NCBI GenBank assembly: GCA_025331125.1
Contig: JAOALB010000002.1
Location: 558,001-622,000, forward strand
Source: Mycogone perniciosa
Taxonomy: Eukaryota > Ascomycota > Sordariomycetes > Hypocreales > Hypocreaceae
Reading direction: 5' to 3'
Length of the DNA stretch: 64,000 nucleotides
The notes beneath the pieces were generated by a model, which saw only the letters and a program-made list of their open reading frames with translations, did no database searches and was not told the origin of the DNA. The translations under genes were made by a program, and so were the position numbers. Of this stretch, positions 1 to 12,257 are shown piece after piece (the first letter of the stretch is position 1; each line of letters opens with the position of its first letter).

Positions 1-764
1 CACTTTGGGGGTGACTGAAGTGGGGTATCAATGTCTCGCACTCTCTAATCAGGCAGCCAGATATGAGTAGACAATTCCAAGCAGCCCCAGGGCATGTCCA
101 AATCAGCAGTATTTCGTGATATAGCAACAAAGAGCCTTGAGCCTTGAGCTGCGATGTGTAATGTTGGGGTAGGCTTGACCGTTCTTTGGTGTGTTGGAAG
201 TGGGATGTCGTACAGTCTGGGAGCGGTGAATTTACACTGTATATTTCATTGTAGGGTAGGCCAGAATGGCTTCCAACTGAGATGCCATTGTTAAAGCAGT
301 CCACGTATTGGATCAATATCAATACTGCCTACGTAATGATGGTGGGAAACCTCATCAACCGCTGTTTAAAAACCCGGTAACAGCACCTGTTGGCCGAAAT
401 CCCCCACTGTGTGAGCGATTGCTACTCTGTATAAAACCGCGAAAACCTATGAATACTGCAACATACTCCGTAGTGTGATACCAATTTCACCACATCAGCC
501 TGCACTCCACTCAGCTATGAAACACGGAATAGAAACCATAAGAAGAGAAGTTTGTATTTGCTGCCCTGATCTAGAGAAGGTTCATCTATATGAAGGGTCA
601 TGTATCATCATCTACCAAACCATTGCACAATTCCAAACAATTTCCATATTGCTCATGGAAAAGAAGCTCTAACAACCGCAAACTCCTTGTACGCCATGAA
701 CTGAGACATAGAAGCTCATGTTTCCCCCGAAACTGAATCACAATAACACAAAAGAAATCTGAAA
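1..764. other. left-edge intergenic region
   Basis: No gene could be supported here. Short open frames exist (for example 475-672 on +), but they show no domain, signal or plausible splice structure. The stretch next to position 764 is the 3' flank of the GH76 gene on the minus strand. A gene lying mostly outside the window cannot be excluded for the first few hundred bases. Confidence 0.6.
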
Positions 765-1976
765 TCACCAAACTGCAATCGCCGCAACCAACGCATCCAA
801 TGCACTGCTGTGCGCTGGTCCCGTGGCCTTCAGATACGGCCCCGTCCACGCCACTCCCAGCTTGTTGTCGTAATTGCGATTCTCATTCCAAATAGAATCG
901 GCGTTCCGCAGAATAAAGTCCCTGAAAGTGTCGCTCCGTGCCAGTTCATTCAAGTACCCCAAGTTGCGAATGAAAATTCCCTTGAACTGCTGTCCGTCCA
1001 TGCCGCAATGTCCTGGACGTAGTTCACAGCGGTCTGCTTCGACTAAAATGCCATGTTCATTAGACAGGGCCTTGATCGCGGCGTTGGCTATGGTAATCGC
1101 TTTGTCGAGGTAAGATGCGTCCCCTGTGGCAATGGCAAGTTCGCTCAGACCCCCAAGGATCACGCCCTGGTTGTACGACCAAGTTGTTAGACCGTTGTTC
1201 TTACAGTTAGAGTCTAGACCATCGTTGATGAGGTTCTTCGAGTTGATCATGCCACTTTTTTGGAACCAACTCCATTGGGATTTAGCAATCTTGAGATATG
1301 TGTTACTCTTGCTGTTAGAGGATACACGGTTCGCAAGAGCGGCGGCGACGGAGAGGTAGAGCTCATTGGCGATGGCATTGACATATGAACGGTCTTTACT
1401 CCAGTAGATGCCTCCACAGGGCGAACCCGTGCCGGTCTGCATATCCTTGAAGATGTCGATAGCTGAGTCGAGGAAGTCGTTGTCTCCTGTGACGTCGTAG
1501 GCATGAATCAAACCGAGAGCCCACCATCCTTCATCATCGTAATACTCATTGAGGAAACCCGGAAAACCTCGTTTTTCGACAGATCTGCGCTGCTGCCACT
1601 TGGTTGAGGAGCAGCCATGACCGTTAATGCAGTTGGTAGTGCTTGTCATGCCGTTGGTGGACATGGACTTGATAGTCTGGACACCTGCCTTTTGAGCCTG
1701 GACATAGGTATGGCGTATGTAGCCACCAATGTTGAGCTCGTTGGCTTCATCGATTTGTAGAAGGGCAAAGTCGGCCAAAGTAGTCAGGGCATTTCCGCTG
1801 TTCCACCAGGCGTTGTCCCAAAGACCGGCAGTGGGACTGTACCAAGCGGAGTTGAGCTCCTCTATAGCCGTCATGGCATTTTGAACATAGTCTGTAGCTT
1901 CGGAGGCAGAAAGGAGAGTCGAGATGACGGCCGAGCTGGCCAAGACATGTCTCCAGATCCAGCCTGGGAGGATCAT
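765..1976 (-). CDS. secreted glycoside hydrolase family 76 (alpha-1,6-mannanase-like)
   Basis: Intronless gene of 403 aa. The start is the only ATG in the frame (1974-1976). It opens a short basic-hydrophobic signal peptide (MILPGWIWRHVLASSAVIST, cleavage likely after the Ala-rich segment near residue 27). The body is GH76: a WYSPTAGLWDNAWWNSGNAL block near residues 45-64, the adjacent catalytic aspartates in EYYDDEGWW (Asp147-Asp148), and a later SPCGGIYWSKD block. Family members cut or transfer alpha-1,6-mannan chains, either on wall mannoproteins (Dfg5/Dcw1 type) or as degradative enzymes. No C-terminal hydrophobic GPI signal is visible, so a secreted soluble enzyme is more likely than a Dcw1-type anchored one. 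The frame stays open for about 142 codons upstream of the ATG, but without another ATG. Confidence 0.9.
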   Translation of the reverse strand: MILPGWIWRHVLASSAVISTLLSASEATDYVQNAMTAIEELNSAWYSPTAGLWDNAWWNSGNALTTLADFALLQIDEANELNIGGYIRHTYVQAQKAGVQTIKSMSTNGMTSTTNCINGHGCSSTKWQQRRSVEKRGFPGFLNEYYDDEGWWALGLIHAYDVTGDNDFLDSAIDIFKDMQTGTGSPCGGIYWSKDRSYVNAIANELYLSVAAALANRVSSNSKSNTYLKIAKSQWSWFQKSGMINSKNLINDGLDSNCKNNGLTTWSYNQGVILGGLSELAIATGDASYLDKAITIANAAIKALSNEHGILVEADRCELRPGHCGMDGQQFKGIFIRNLGYLNELARSDTFRDFILRNADSIWNENRNYDNKLGVAWTGPYLKATGPAHSSALDALVAAIAVW

Positions 1977-4014
1977 GTCGGCGATGTTGCTGATGTATGT
2001 GTAAGGAGAAGCTATGTGTTCTACTAGTTGTGGAGTAAAATATTTCTCGGAACTAAACGCTGAAGAAGGCAATAAAGAGGAAGGCAGTGATTCAGGTTCG
2101 GGGACACGAGCAGGTAATAAGCTGGACACAGGAACATGGACAGAGACAGAAACGGACACGAGAAAAAGAGTGTGAATCAGTGAAGCGAGAGAAAGCTTGC
2201 TCGGCGGGTCAGGAGGATCGAGGGCACGAGGAGGAGAGGGAAGGGATATAAGAGACGAATGACCACCATCAGCAGCAGCATTATCATCATCATGGGCGCA
2301 ATCAGCAACAGCAGAAACACGATCCTTCTCATTGATTCCACCACGTCGCAGCTGGAAGTGCTGCTGGGACACAAACGCCTCCACTGGCGTATTCACACTC
2401 ACATCGTTGAAGCCCTCGCAAAGGCGCTATGCCACTGCTCCAGGAGTCTCCTTGTCGGACATGATAATGGTGCTCCGAGGCGGTGTTTGTCTACCTAGGC
2501 GGATGTTTTTAGTTGTCTCGGATATAGTGGCACGTCTGCCGTCTGCTACGCCAGAAATAGTGGCTTTCCTCAGGTCTGGTGGGATTACAAGGTGCGACAA
2601 GCATCGTATTGTAGGAGCTTTGGAGATATCGAAATGGAGGCGAGGAGAGCTGAGGGGTAGGAGGGGTGTGTGACTCTCCCCTTGGGGAAACACAGGCAAC
2701 TTCATAAACCGCCAATACAAAAAGAGAGGGAAAAAAGAAATGTGCACATGATAACAAAATAGCTAACGTGTGTTTTAGTCTGGACATACTTCGTACTGGG
2801 GTAATATGTCACGCCCTGATTGCATGTGTAGCCAACCAATGAAGGATGAGATGCCAGATTGAGTCGTTTCGAGTTTCACTGAAAATGACTTCAATTATGA
2901 TGACTCTGCTCTCTACGCATATACTTTGTACATACGGAATACTTCATACATCATTCATCATTAAAAGACACTCTGCCTTGTGAACGCACAACACGCGATC
3001 TCCTCGTTCCCATGATATATTCCACCATGCGCATGTAAATACTACCTATCTACAGAGTACGACGTAGCACAAACAGAGTTAATTGAGACCACACCACCTC
3101 AAACCCAAGACACCGCCGTTCCTGGCGATGATCTGCCCTAAACCCCGTCCCGTGCGTTTGTCTCACCCGTTTTTCTTCGTTTCTTGCTTTTTTTTAAACT
3201 TCCCCAAGTCTCACAAGCCACCGGGCTTTTAGCAACACGTGCGGTTGAGCGGTTCCTAAGCAGATGCACAATGAGATCAAAACTACGCAAGCCAAACTTT
3301 TGGCTTTTTATTTTAACTATTTTAGAGATCATGATCTGCTCGGTCGTGAATAGACTTTAATGCACATACCCCTAAATCTCTTTGTTTCCCTAGGCCACTC
3401 CCGTTTCATCTTGTCCATCTTTCCTCACCGAATAAGATCATCAAAGACACACACACCACTCGCACATATCCACACTCAGAAGTGAGAGATCGGGATGGAA
3501 GCGCTTCAATCTCCGACAGTGGTGGAATTATTCCTATTTGGTACAACACGGCTCGATAATCTGTCCCCCTTTCGTCTTACACATCGGGCATCTAATAGGG
3601 GTTGAGTCCTTCCAACATGACTCAAGAGGCTTCAACACCACAGCTGCTGTGTTTCGGCTTTGCAAAATCCGACGTCATCTGCCATACATGCTACAGGGCG
3701 GTCCATCTTGCATGGAAAACACATCACTCTTGAGTCAGAGCCATGTCGTGTCTGGTGCGTATCCGGACATCATGACATCATTGGTGCGTGCAAATAAACA
3801 GTCATTTCTAATTCTAACATCTGATCATGATACAAAAATAACTACATCGAGGTCTTCTCGGAAAGAATCTAAAAGTTACAAACAAAATGAACGTCTACAG
3901 TTTAACGACGGGTATATGTATGGTTCAAAAAACCACAGTCCAACGCCGATCCGGCCCAGTGCATCCAACCAACCATGCCCTAAAACCACCTCCCACTTAT
4001 ATCATCATTTAACA
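1977..4014. other. intergenic region between GH76 promoter side and SH3 gene 3' end
   Basis: Holds the 5' flank of the GH76 gene (minus) and the 3' flank of the SH3-domain gene (minus). On the minus strand 1977-2402 is stop-free and serine/leucine rich, but it lacks an ATG. A cagcag/tcatcat low-complexity run lies near 2270-2295. A plus-strand open frame at 3538-4041 shows no family features and overlaps the neighbouring 3' exon, so it is not called. No RNA gene or mobile element was recognised. Confidence 0.6.
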
Positions 4015-6891
4015 TCAGTTTTCACCTCGAAATCTCCTTAAACTTCTGGCACTCCCGAAGACTGACCTCATCTCGCCGCTGCTGGTCGACCCAGCAATGC
4101 TGGGTGGTCGCCCAGTCCTGTGACGCATCGAGAACCTCGGCAATATTGATGATGTCTTGTTCTTCTCATTGCTCAAGATGCTGGCACGGTCGGAGCCTGC
4201 TGCAGTGAGCTCTTGTAGGGTGCTCATGTTAAGGAACGCCTGTGGAAAGAGGCCCCATTTACCCCTTGCGTTGGTCCCTGCCCAGCACCAGTGCTCCTCA
4301 TATAACCCTGAAAATTTAGTCAGTACCATCTCCCGTTGACACGTCAAAGGAGGGCACCTACAAGTGATGTTGCTGATGAGCTCGTCCTTGTCAAACTTCA
4401 ACCAATCCTCCTTGTCCTTACCCTGAGACGCGAACCTCCACTTTGCCTTCGCTCGCATACGACTTTCCTCCATCTTGATCTGGCTCAACGGGGGCCGATC
4501 CAATTTGAGAACCTCGGTTGGCACCGACGCATGCACACCATCATGCCATGCGAAGCACCACTCGCCATTATATCGCAATGGCCACGTTAGCCCCGTGACC
4601 TTTGCCCCCTGTATTAGCTCTAGTGCTGGAGTTCGATCTGGCAAGAGCTTTTGGCCGAACAATCTTCTAACAGACTCTCTGGCAACAGCGGTGGGCAGAG
4701 AAGCAATATCAGCCGCCTTTTCATGCGCTGGGTGCGGCTCAGGGGGTGATCGAAAATGAATGTCGTAGTCGTTGTGTAGATCCGCAGGCATTTCCACCTG
4801 GTCCACCACTACCATACCGGGAATATCGGGAAGTGGCCGGGGATGACGAGCCAAGTGACTGAATAGTGCGTTTGTCGTAGTAAAGACAGTTGCGTCGCTG
4901 TCATGGGAGGTGCGACCCGCATGGATGCAGAAGACACAGCCATACATGACATCGTCGACCCGTTTAGCATGCAGATGACTCTTCTGCAGGAAGCGCAGGC
5001 GGTATCGAACGCCGTTCTTTGTGTAATTGCCCCCGTCTACTATGTGGATTAGATCTACATACTGAATATTAGTTGATGGAGGTGGCGACATACCTTGCTT
5101 ATTCACATCAAGCTCGATGTGCTTAAAATCTAGCTCATACAAGCAATGCGTGCACCTAGCAACGGTAGCTGCTCCGGAGAACCCCTAGTAACTATGTCAA
5201 TATGCGTTTACATAAATAGTAGGAAGGGGGCGATTACCACTGGTTTCTTCGTCTTCTTAACTCCTATACCGCCCTTGACGACCTCTTCAGCCCCTTGGCA
5301 GAACCCCTTGTGCAGGTAGAATGAACTAGTGTTGTCTATAGAGCAGTCTCTTTGTAGGAGTTTAGCAGACGGAGGCAAAGGCGGAAGTGGAGGCGCATAT
5401 TCCACTGGGATAAGGCCATCGTCTATAAACCCTATTGGTGTGATTGGCGTCCCGGGAATGGCTTCGAGTCCTGGCTGTGACCCAGGATTGGCCGCGGGCG
5501 GCCTATCATTGGCAGATCTCACGTGGACCGGAAATGGATTCGGGTCAACCAGACTTTCAGCAACTGATGGGCGACGAGCGTGCGTCTCTTGTGGTGGTGG
5601 TGGCAAGCTTATGATCTCGCTCCTATAACCCTCACCGGCCGAATGGTGATGTTCTTGAGGGACTGCCAGCTGTGGAAGCTGACGTGGACGCGGGGCTCGC
5701 AATGGTATAGGCGGCGGAGGAGGTGAATATGCAGAAGTTGAGGAATCGGGTCGCGGCTGAGTCCATGCATAATCATTGGTTCCATCCTGGGAAATCTCCT
5801 CGGGGATCGTTGGGGGGGTATTGTGGTTCATGCTTGTACCCCGAGGCCGTAATTGGGTTTGGATGGGAGGGCTGATGCTGAGGCTCAACACTTCGCTGCC
5901 AAAAGACCGATATTGATCCTCGCTGTCATGGCCATAGTTTTCCGATGTGCCAGCCCTGCGGCCACCGACAGGCGAAGGGGCGGGTTGGGGGACAGAGAAG
6001 TTTCTTGCCCAATGTTGGTTTACCGGCGAGGATCTTTCAACTGGTGTCTCGGGTAGTGGTTCAACAGGTGGTCGTCGGCTTACGGACATGTCATCTCCGC
6101 ATCGCCCATCATCAGTGACTGCAGCGACCTTGATATCCCAAGGGTTTCCCGACGGCGGTCGTGGGGGCTCCTCTACCAGCTCCAGCGGGGGAGTTGGTTG
6201 GGGGCTCTCGGTTCTTCTCAGTATTCTAACCAGTTGCTCAGTCGCCGCTTCAACCGATTGCATCTCACCCGATCGAGTTGTATCAGACATAAAGCTCGAT
6301 ATAGAATCGCGGGGGAGGTGGTAAGATACACCAGGAACGGGTGGCAGCTGGGCTGTCGGGAAATGCATCGTCGGTGTAGGGAGGGGAGACGAAGGCGGCG
6401 ACAGTTGGGACATGAACCGCGAGTCGAATTGCATAGAGTTTCCGAGCTTCATCTTCAACAGGATATCATAAATCTTGGGCGCAGCTGCGCGTGACAGCGC
6501 CTGGAGCTCCGCGAACTTGTCAGCATCGAAGTCGTCCACCTCGACGTAATCGTCAAACTCCCATAGCAGGTCCGTAAGCTGGATGCGATACTGGGCAATC
6601 TCATCTGCAAGAGTTGATAAGTATTCGAGGATTCATTCATAGCATGACTTGGCTGGTTGCTGCAGAGAACCTACCATTTTCTCTCAATGCAGCCAGAAAG
6701 CTGGTCCCGTACTCATCGAGGTGCTTCTTGCAGAGGGGCGTAATGCGCTTCAAGGCGCGCTCGCCTTCCTTGACCAGGCTCTGAGCGGCCTTGAGCATGG
6801 GCTGCGCGTCGCCAGCATTGTCAATTGCTGTTCTGCCCTTCTCGACAATATCCCGAAAGGGCGTGATAACCAAGTCTGCGATATCATCCAT
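4015..6891 (-). CDS. SH3-domain protein with C2H2-like zinc finger (fungal family)
   Basis: Five exons: 6675-6891, 5238-6604, 5094-5184, 4362-5036, 4015-4307 (introns 70, 53, 57, 54 nt), giving 880 aa. The N-terminus (MDDIADLVITPFRDIVEKG) is helical and charged. A long proline-rich, probably disordered region follows (about residues 100-520). Then come a CxxC pair (ARCTHC), a C2H2-like finger (CVFC...HLARH, about 592-623), an SH3-like block (GEWCFAWHDG..VPTEVLKL, about 698-739) and a canonical SH3 (ITWLYEEHWCWAG...GLFPQAFL, about 758-812). Removing the last intron rebuilds the ALYDY-like ITWLYEEHW strand, which is the main support for that junction. The role is unknown. The architecture suggests an adaptor that binds proline-rich ligands. 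Two introns are multiples of three without stops. Confidence 0.85.
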
Positions 6892-7325
6892 TTTGCTCGA
6901 AAGGCAGCGTGGGCAGTTCAACTGAGCGACGATGATGGGATGGCGGGGTGAGATAGCGGTAAGACGACACCTCACCGAGATAAGGCCAGCATGAGTCCCG
7001 TCCGACACGCGAGAGAAACACAACCGTCCGACAACGGCAGAAAAGAACTTTTAACAAAAGAAGCTATATATGCCGGTTGTTGGTGCCTGTGGGGTCTTGT
7101 TGCGATCCAATACGAACAACAGCAAACGTCTTTCCACTTGAATATGTCGACAGAGGGTGGAGAATAGAAAAAAAAGAGAAGCACCTTGGGAGCTGGAGTC
7201 GAGCATTGTCCCACGTAAGTAGTAAGTAATAGCACGCGGAGGATCCTCAGGAGATAAAAGCCGGCGGGCGCCAGGGTCCACCAGCTTTAGATCTCGCCGA
7301 CGGCTGCAGCCAGCCAGCCGTTCGT

Positions 7326-7341
7326 GTACGAGTACTCGTAC
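7326..7341. repeat. perfect 16-bp palindrome, GTACGAGTAC family
   Basis: The sequence GTACGAGTACTCGTAC equals its own reverse complement. It lies upstream of the SH3-domain gene and belongs to the window-wide motif family. Confidence 0.85.
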
Positions 7342-8300
7342 TAGGACAATACTTCGTAGGCATGACGATGGGCACAAAGCGTCCGCACCAAGCACGAAGT
7401 CTCCCACACACACCTTGGGAAGCAAGGCTGCTTCTGCGAGCAATCAATAGCACGTCCTAGTCACCACCAAGGGCGTCGGAAGCGGGGGTCAGCTCTGGAA
7501 GCACGAGGCGACCGTCCATTGGACGGAACCTGATGGATCGTTTAATGCCGAGCATGGTCAGCCCATGCGCCTCTGGACGCCCAGGGTCGCTGGGGTACCC
7601 CAACGTGCCCACGTTGAGCTAGGACCGTGCATCGATTGGCGGGCGTCATCATGGAGGTGTCGCCGATTCAGGAAAGACAAGAAAGAACTTGTGACAGTCA
7701 GCCTCATCCATTCTTTGCCCTTGTGCTTGAGCTGCGCCAGGCATGCCGTTGGCTGACACTGGCCCCGTGCCTGTACCTGTGGGTGTTTGCCCCATCAAAG
7801 GGAATTGGGCCCGCCATCATACCCGTCTAGCGTCGTCCAGGGCGTCGTCCGGGATTGGGATGCTACGAGTAGAACCGAGATCTAGACGACGGTGTCGCAA
7901 GCGGTAACGGCCTTTTGATGTTGCGCGATATTTTGTGGTGGCAGAATATTACGGAAAGACAATAGCGAAAAGACACAATGCGCTGACCTAATGCACGCGG
8001 CATCTGCGCGTGAGATGAGAGAGAGGGGAAAAGTTCCTCCTCCAATGGGGCCTTGGGGGGACTGCTCACAGACGTCACAGTGATCGTACAGTGCACAGGT
8101 CCCCTGTATTCTCTTCAGTTCCTGTCCTAATACTGCCTACCGCGGGCTTTAACCTCCATTAGATCAGTCACCGACAACCGCCATCAGCTTGACTAGCCAC
8201 CATCGTACGAGTATCAATAGTTCCATGGACCAATAGCTCAATGTCTTTGATAGGCTGATCTGCGTATCCGCGATTCTCCACTACGTTACGGAGTAATACA

Positions 8301-8327
8301 TACTCGTACTCCGTACTCCGTACTCCG
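8301..8327. repeat. tandem GTACTCC motif array
   Basis: Three successive GTACTCC units preceded by a GTACTCGTACT-like unit, in intergenic DNA. Same motif family as at 18.2, 24.4-25.1, 46.2 and 47.4 kb. Confidence 0.8.
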
Positions 8328-8926
8328 CTCTGGATAGCTTCTCGAAGTCTAGAAACTCCTTCCTGAGGAATCCGTGCGTGTCCCCATTTCCTTGACCACA
8401 ATATGTACAAGCCTTTTCAAACCGACGACCCGCGTCTCACAATGGGCTTCCAACAGCTTATATACTATTTTTGTATTTTTTCTCTCTCACTAATAGCCAG
8501 CCTGGACCAGTCTTCTCCCTATGGATTTTCTAGTTGCATTCTATCGCTGGTGCCTGATTTTTGCATGTCCAGGGACCAATCACTCACTCCCTGTGATTGA
8601 GGCAACCAACAGCAAGTTTGGGATTCGTACTCGCATTACTGCCTACCGCCCAGACAGCCTTGTGTGACATCAGAATTCATCTTGAAGCTCATCTCCGAGT
8701 GTGCTCCGTACAATACCAAGCCCATAAACTTACATCCCCTTGGCAGTGCATCCTAGCATCAATCTGTCTCCATCCCAAGAGGTTTCCATACACGTGCTTC
8801 AGCCACACTCTGAAGTTCCTGCGCTAAACCCGTGTCATCGTCCTCATCTCAGTCGAAGATATCCTGTTGAATACGGGGGAGGGTCAGGTAGGCACGGAGT
8901 ATGAAACCTATTAATGCAGGTCCAGC

Positions 8927-11503
8927 TCAAGACTTTCGACCGACCTGCCCTTGGATTAATTTCCGCCCGACCAGAATCGTCTCCTGTACGCCCTGTTGGC
9001 GCTGCCAAAACCTGTTGCTCATGTTAGCCACAACTGATGTCCAAAGAAGCTACTATTGCGACGTCTCGGTCGCCAAATTAAGGTTCTTACGTGTCCTCGG
9101 TTGCTCCCTGTCCGCGGATGGACGCCCGTCGCGCTTCCGCCTCTAGTGTCTCCCTCGTAATCATTTCGGCCTTTTCAATACCTGGGACGGATACGACAGC
9201 CTTCTTAGCGGACACTTGGCCGATAGTCTCCTCTAGAAGTTTCTTCTTCATCTGAAATCGCTCCTTGCGCTCCATCTGGAGACCGGGGCTTTCCACCTTA
9301 CTCATGACGAACCGCACTGCGAATTGTACTAACAGGTAGAAGTGCTCGGCTAGCAGAATGTTAAGGAGAAGGCCCCATGCTGTGATTTGAGACGCTGTGC
9401 CATTGTGTGAGCCGCTGCAGAGGAATACGATGGCGGCACTTGTAATACTGCCAAGCCATGACAGAAAGCCGAGAGCCGTCAGCCAAGGCCCGATCGAGTC
9501 TGCTCGCCAAGGTATCGGCCGACGGCAGCTGATGGCAATCTTTAACGCATCTGACCGTAGTTCGACCCAATTGTTCACAAGGAAGCAGCAGGCCGCAAGT
9601 GGCCAAGATACGGAGAACAGAGAAAGATAGCCTTGACAAGTGTTAGAACCCAAACGCCAATCAGGAGGATAGGTCATTTTCAACTCACCATACTGCATCA
9701 CCATCTCGCGATAGTCTGCAGTCACGTCGTATGGATCTAATTCAGCCTCGGCTCGAACGCGCTTCAGGAAATCCGCCTCCTCAGGGTGATCCTTGGCTTG
9801 TGTTGTGCCTTTGGATTGGAGTTCCTCTACCTTTGTAGATGCCTTGTGTTTGACATAGGGTACGATCACTTCAGTGACAAAGTTGATGACCTGCGCGGTG
9901 ACGGTGGTGTAGTACATTTGGCTGGCTATTCGTTGAGGGTTGGACTGGAACTGGTTCGTCTGGAGGGGGGCTTCACTGAGTGTGATTGTCTGTGCGGTAT
10001 TCCTCCAGAAGTCTAGGAATGGTAGGAGAATAGAGCCGAATGGAATGTACACAAAGGCAGTGAAGATGAGCGCCATGTACGAAGTCATGAAATTGAGCAC
10101 AAACTGCTTCTGAACAAGAGCAGAGTGGTATGCTGTAGCAAGGTAAGTAATTTGTTAGCATTTTCGCTGCGATTCTTTGGCTATGGTAGAACCCACCGTC
10201 CTTTGTCTCATAATTCTCTCTATCAGTTAAGGCTTTGGCCGCGCGCATCAGAATAGTCGAGAACGTTGGCGTGAGGACGGAGAGTAATATGGTAGGCAGG
10301 AAAGTCTGACCTGGTTAGAAGTCGATTCGACAGTGTGTGTGTGTGTGCCCTATAAAACTGCCTCATCATACTTACAAGATATTGTTTCCCTGGACCGGCA
10401 TAAACTTCATTGATGAAGATCTCGAGTGAATTGCACGTCACAACAAGGCCTCCAAGGGCAACAATGCAGGCCAACGCAAATGGGATCTGGAGGAGTTGGG
10501 TCTGTAGCCGCTTCATATGAGGGTAAACTTTGATGGGCTCTCCAGTTACAGCGTCTTCGTTTTCAAACTCCCATCTAAATTCTGGCCGCTGATGCTGAAC
10601 GTTGGAGACACCACGGACACCCCATTGAACGGCGAGGTCAACCTCCTTTTGTTTCCAGTACTCGAAAAAGACAACGGACCAGAGGCAGCTCACTATAGCG
10701 TAGAAGGAAGAAAAACGGCCCATTAGCATCCAAGCGGAAAAGCCGACAGCGGAAGGGAAGACCAAGAAGCGAAAGTAGTCCCGCAGGAAGGCAAAGTAAA
10801 AGGCCACATTCTCGCCGAACTTGTTACGGATGTCGTCAAGGTCTGCTTGGTCCAGCAAATACTTCTTGCTCCATTTTTGTAGCCAGGCCTTGTTGAAAGC
10901 ATGGTTATGGAGTGGAAATATTGACGCGACATACTTCCACTGACCGTGTCCCTCGGTGATTCCTGCGCCGCCATTGTTTTGCGGGTTGGTGATCATTAGG
11001 TAGACCAGACGCAGTCGCTCAGCCTCGGTCACAGGCTCATCATGGAGTGACTGAGAGACTTCATTGCCTGGACCGGAGATGCGCACACCTTGTAGCCAAT
11101 CCTGAAGACGGGCACTATAAACCTGCTGAGCTAGCAGGTCGGAGGAGGCAAGCTTGGTGAAAATAAGAAGAGAGTCCTTGTTACCACAACGGACTTCAGT
11201 CAAAAGACCGACGTTGATAAGAGCTTCGATGAGTTGGACAAAGCCAGCCTCGGCTTCCTCTCTCTCTGATGATGTCGCGTGAGCATGATGAAGCAACACG
11301 TGTGAGGACAGGATAGTGGATATAAGGGGGGCAGCTCACCCTTTGGTGGTATCTTGTAATGAATCACATAATCAACACTGTTTAATCATCAAAAACCCAG
11401 GGCCTAGATCCACGAACTGGAAGCTCTTGTCCAAAGCTTACCCTAAGTTGCTGTGAGCACTTGGGTCCTCCGTTTTGCTGTACAAGCCCCGCAGGCTCGA
11501 CAT
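8927..11503 (-). CDS. anoctamin / TMEM16 family membrane protein (Ist2-like)
   Basis: Seven exons: 11442-11503, 11340-11377, 10376-11265, 10197-10305, 9689-10132, 9091-9631, 8927-9011 (introns 64, 74, 70, 64, 57, 79 nt), 722 aa. Family members are ion channels, lipid scramblases or ER-plasma membrane tethers. Visible features are an N-terminal cytosolic region (VDYVIHYKIPPK, then ALINVGLLTEVR), the anoctamin segment AFYFAFLRDYFRFLVFPSA (written FYFAFLRDYFRFLVFP in the protein), the KQYLTFLPTILLSVLTPTF and NFMTSYMALIFTAFVYIPFG membrane blocks, and a conserved YLSLFSVSWPLAACCFLVNN helix. The last exon is added because the ORF otherwise ends inside a GTAAGA donor. Splicing gives a plausible charged tail beginning FWQRQQGVQETI. 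Intron 5 (9632-9688) is 57 nt and stop-free. Intron 3 holds a (GT)n run. Confidence 0.9.
10333..10347. repeat. (GT)n microsatellite in anoctamin intron 3
   Basis: Fifteen bases of alternating GT lie inside the intron 10306-10375. It has no coding effect. Confidence 0.9.
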
Positions 11504-12257
11504 GGCGATGTGCTGCGTTAGGTGAAGCTATTCAGGGAGAGGACGATATGACGAGGTAAAATAAAAAGGTACACGGAAGGGAGAAAATATAATGATATCA
11601 AGAATAGTATGTGAGAGGTGTTACAGGATTGAGCAGAATCGTGATTTAATATGACGCTGTCTGCGGCAAGATCGATGATGAGGAGCTGTGGTGGGGAATA
11701 TGATGGACAGACGTCACGTCACCAATAGCATATCGATACAGCCCAAAAAGCTGTCCAGCTAGCTATCAATCAATCAACATCGGCTTCTCCTCAGCTGAAC
11801 AAGGAACGCTGGCTTGTGGCCCGTGCTTGCGTTTTGCATGGTGTCACATTCAGTATTGCATTAGCATCGGCATTTTGATTTGCCGACATTCACATTACTG
11901 CATCGACATCCAGATCTACGTCTTGTTAATTGACTTTTTTTTCACATGGGATTCGCGATAGATATTATTTAGAGCTCTCGGAGCACAGTGCTAGGTATTC
12001 AACCAATCAGGTACGAGTACGGAGTACCTGATACGCAACGTATTCTCTGGCCAATCGCATAGCTGCAGATAATCTACTAGGTACCTTGGGAGTACTTTGT
12101 ACTCTGTACTGTGAGCTCCTTCGCAGGGCAGAGGCAGTGACTACAGGTCGAACTTTTCAGTCACTGATTAATGAGAGGGCCATCAATATTATTTCGTAAA
12201 CCCTTTCAACCTACAAAAGTGCAATCGAACAGCATTATCATCACCAATTCCGCCACC
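11504..12257. promoter_or_regulatory. divergent promoter region, anoctamin / metallophosphoesterase
   Basis: 754 bp between two divergently transcribed genes. It includes GTACGAGTACGGAGTAC at about 12011-12027 and degenerate GTACT repeats near 12090-12110. No TATA box or known operator was assigned. Confidence 0.5.

Larger units (their letters stand above)
6892..8926. other. intergenic region, no gene seen
   Basis: About 2.0 kb separating the SH3-gene start (minus) from the anoctamin 3' end (minus). Small open frames on both strands show no recognisable protein. It carries a perfect 16-bp inverted repeat GTACGAGTACTCGTAC at 7326-7341 and a tandem run of GTACTCC units at 8301-8327, both belonging to the motif family that recurs across the window. 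Confidence 0.6.

Noticed and set aside
3538..4041. 167-codon plus-strand frame between GH76 and the SH3 gene
   Set aside because: Begins at TTG, overlaps the 3' coding exon of the SH3 gene and has no protein-family signature.
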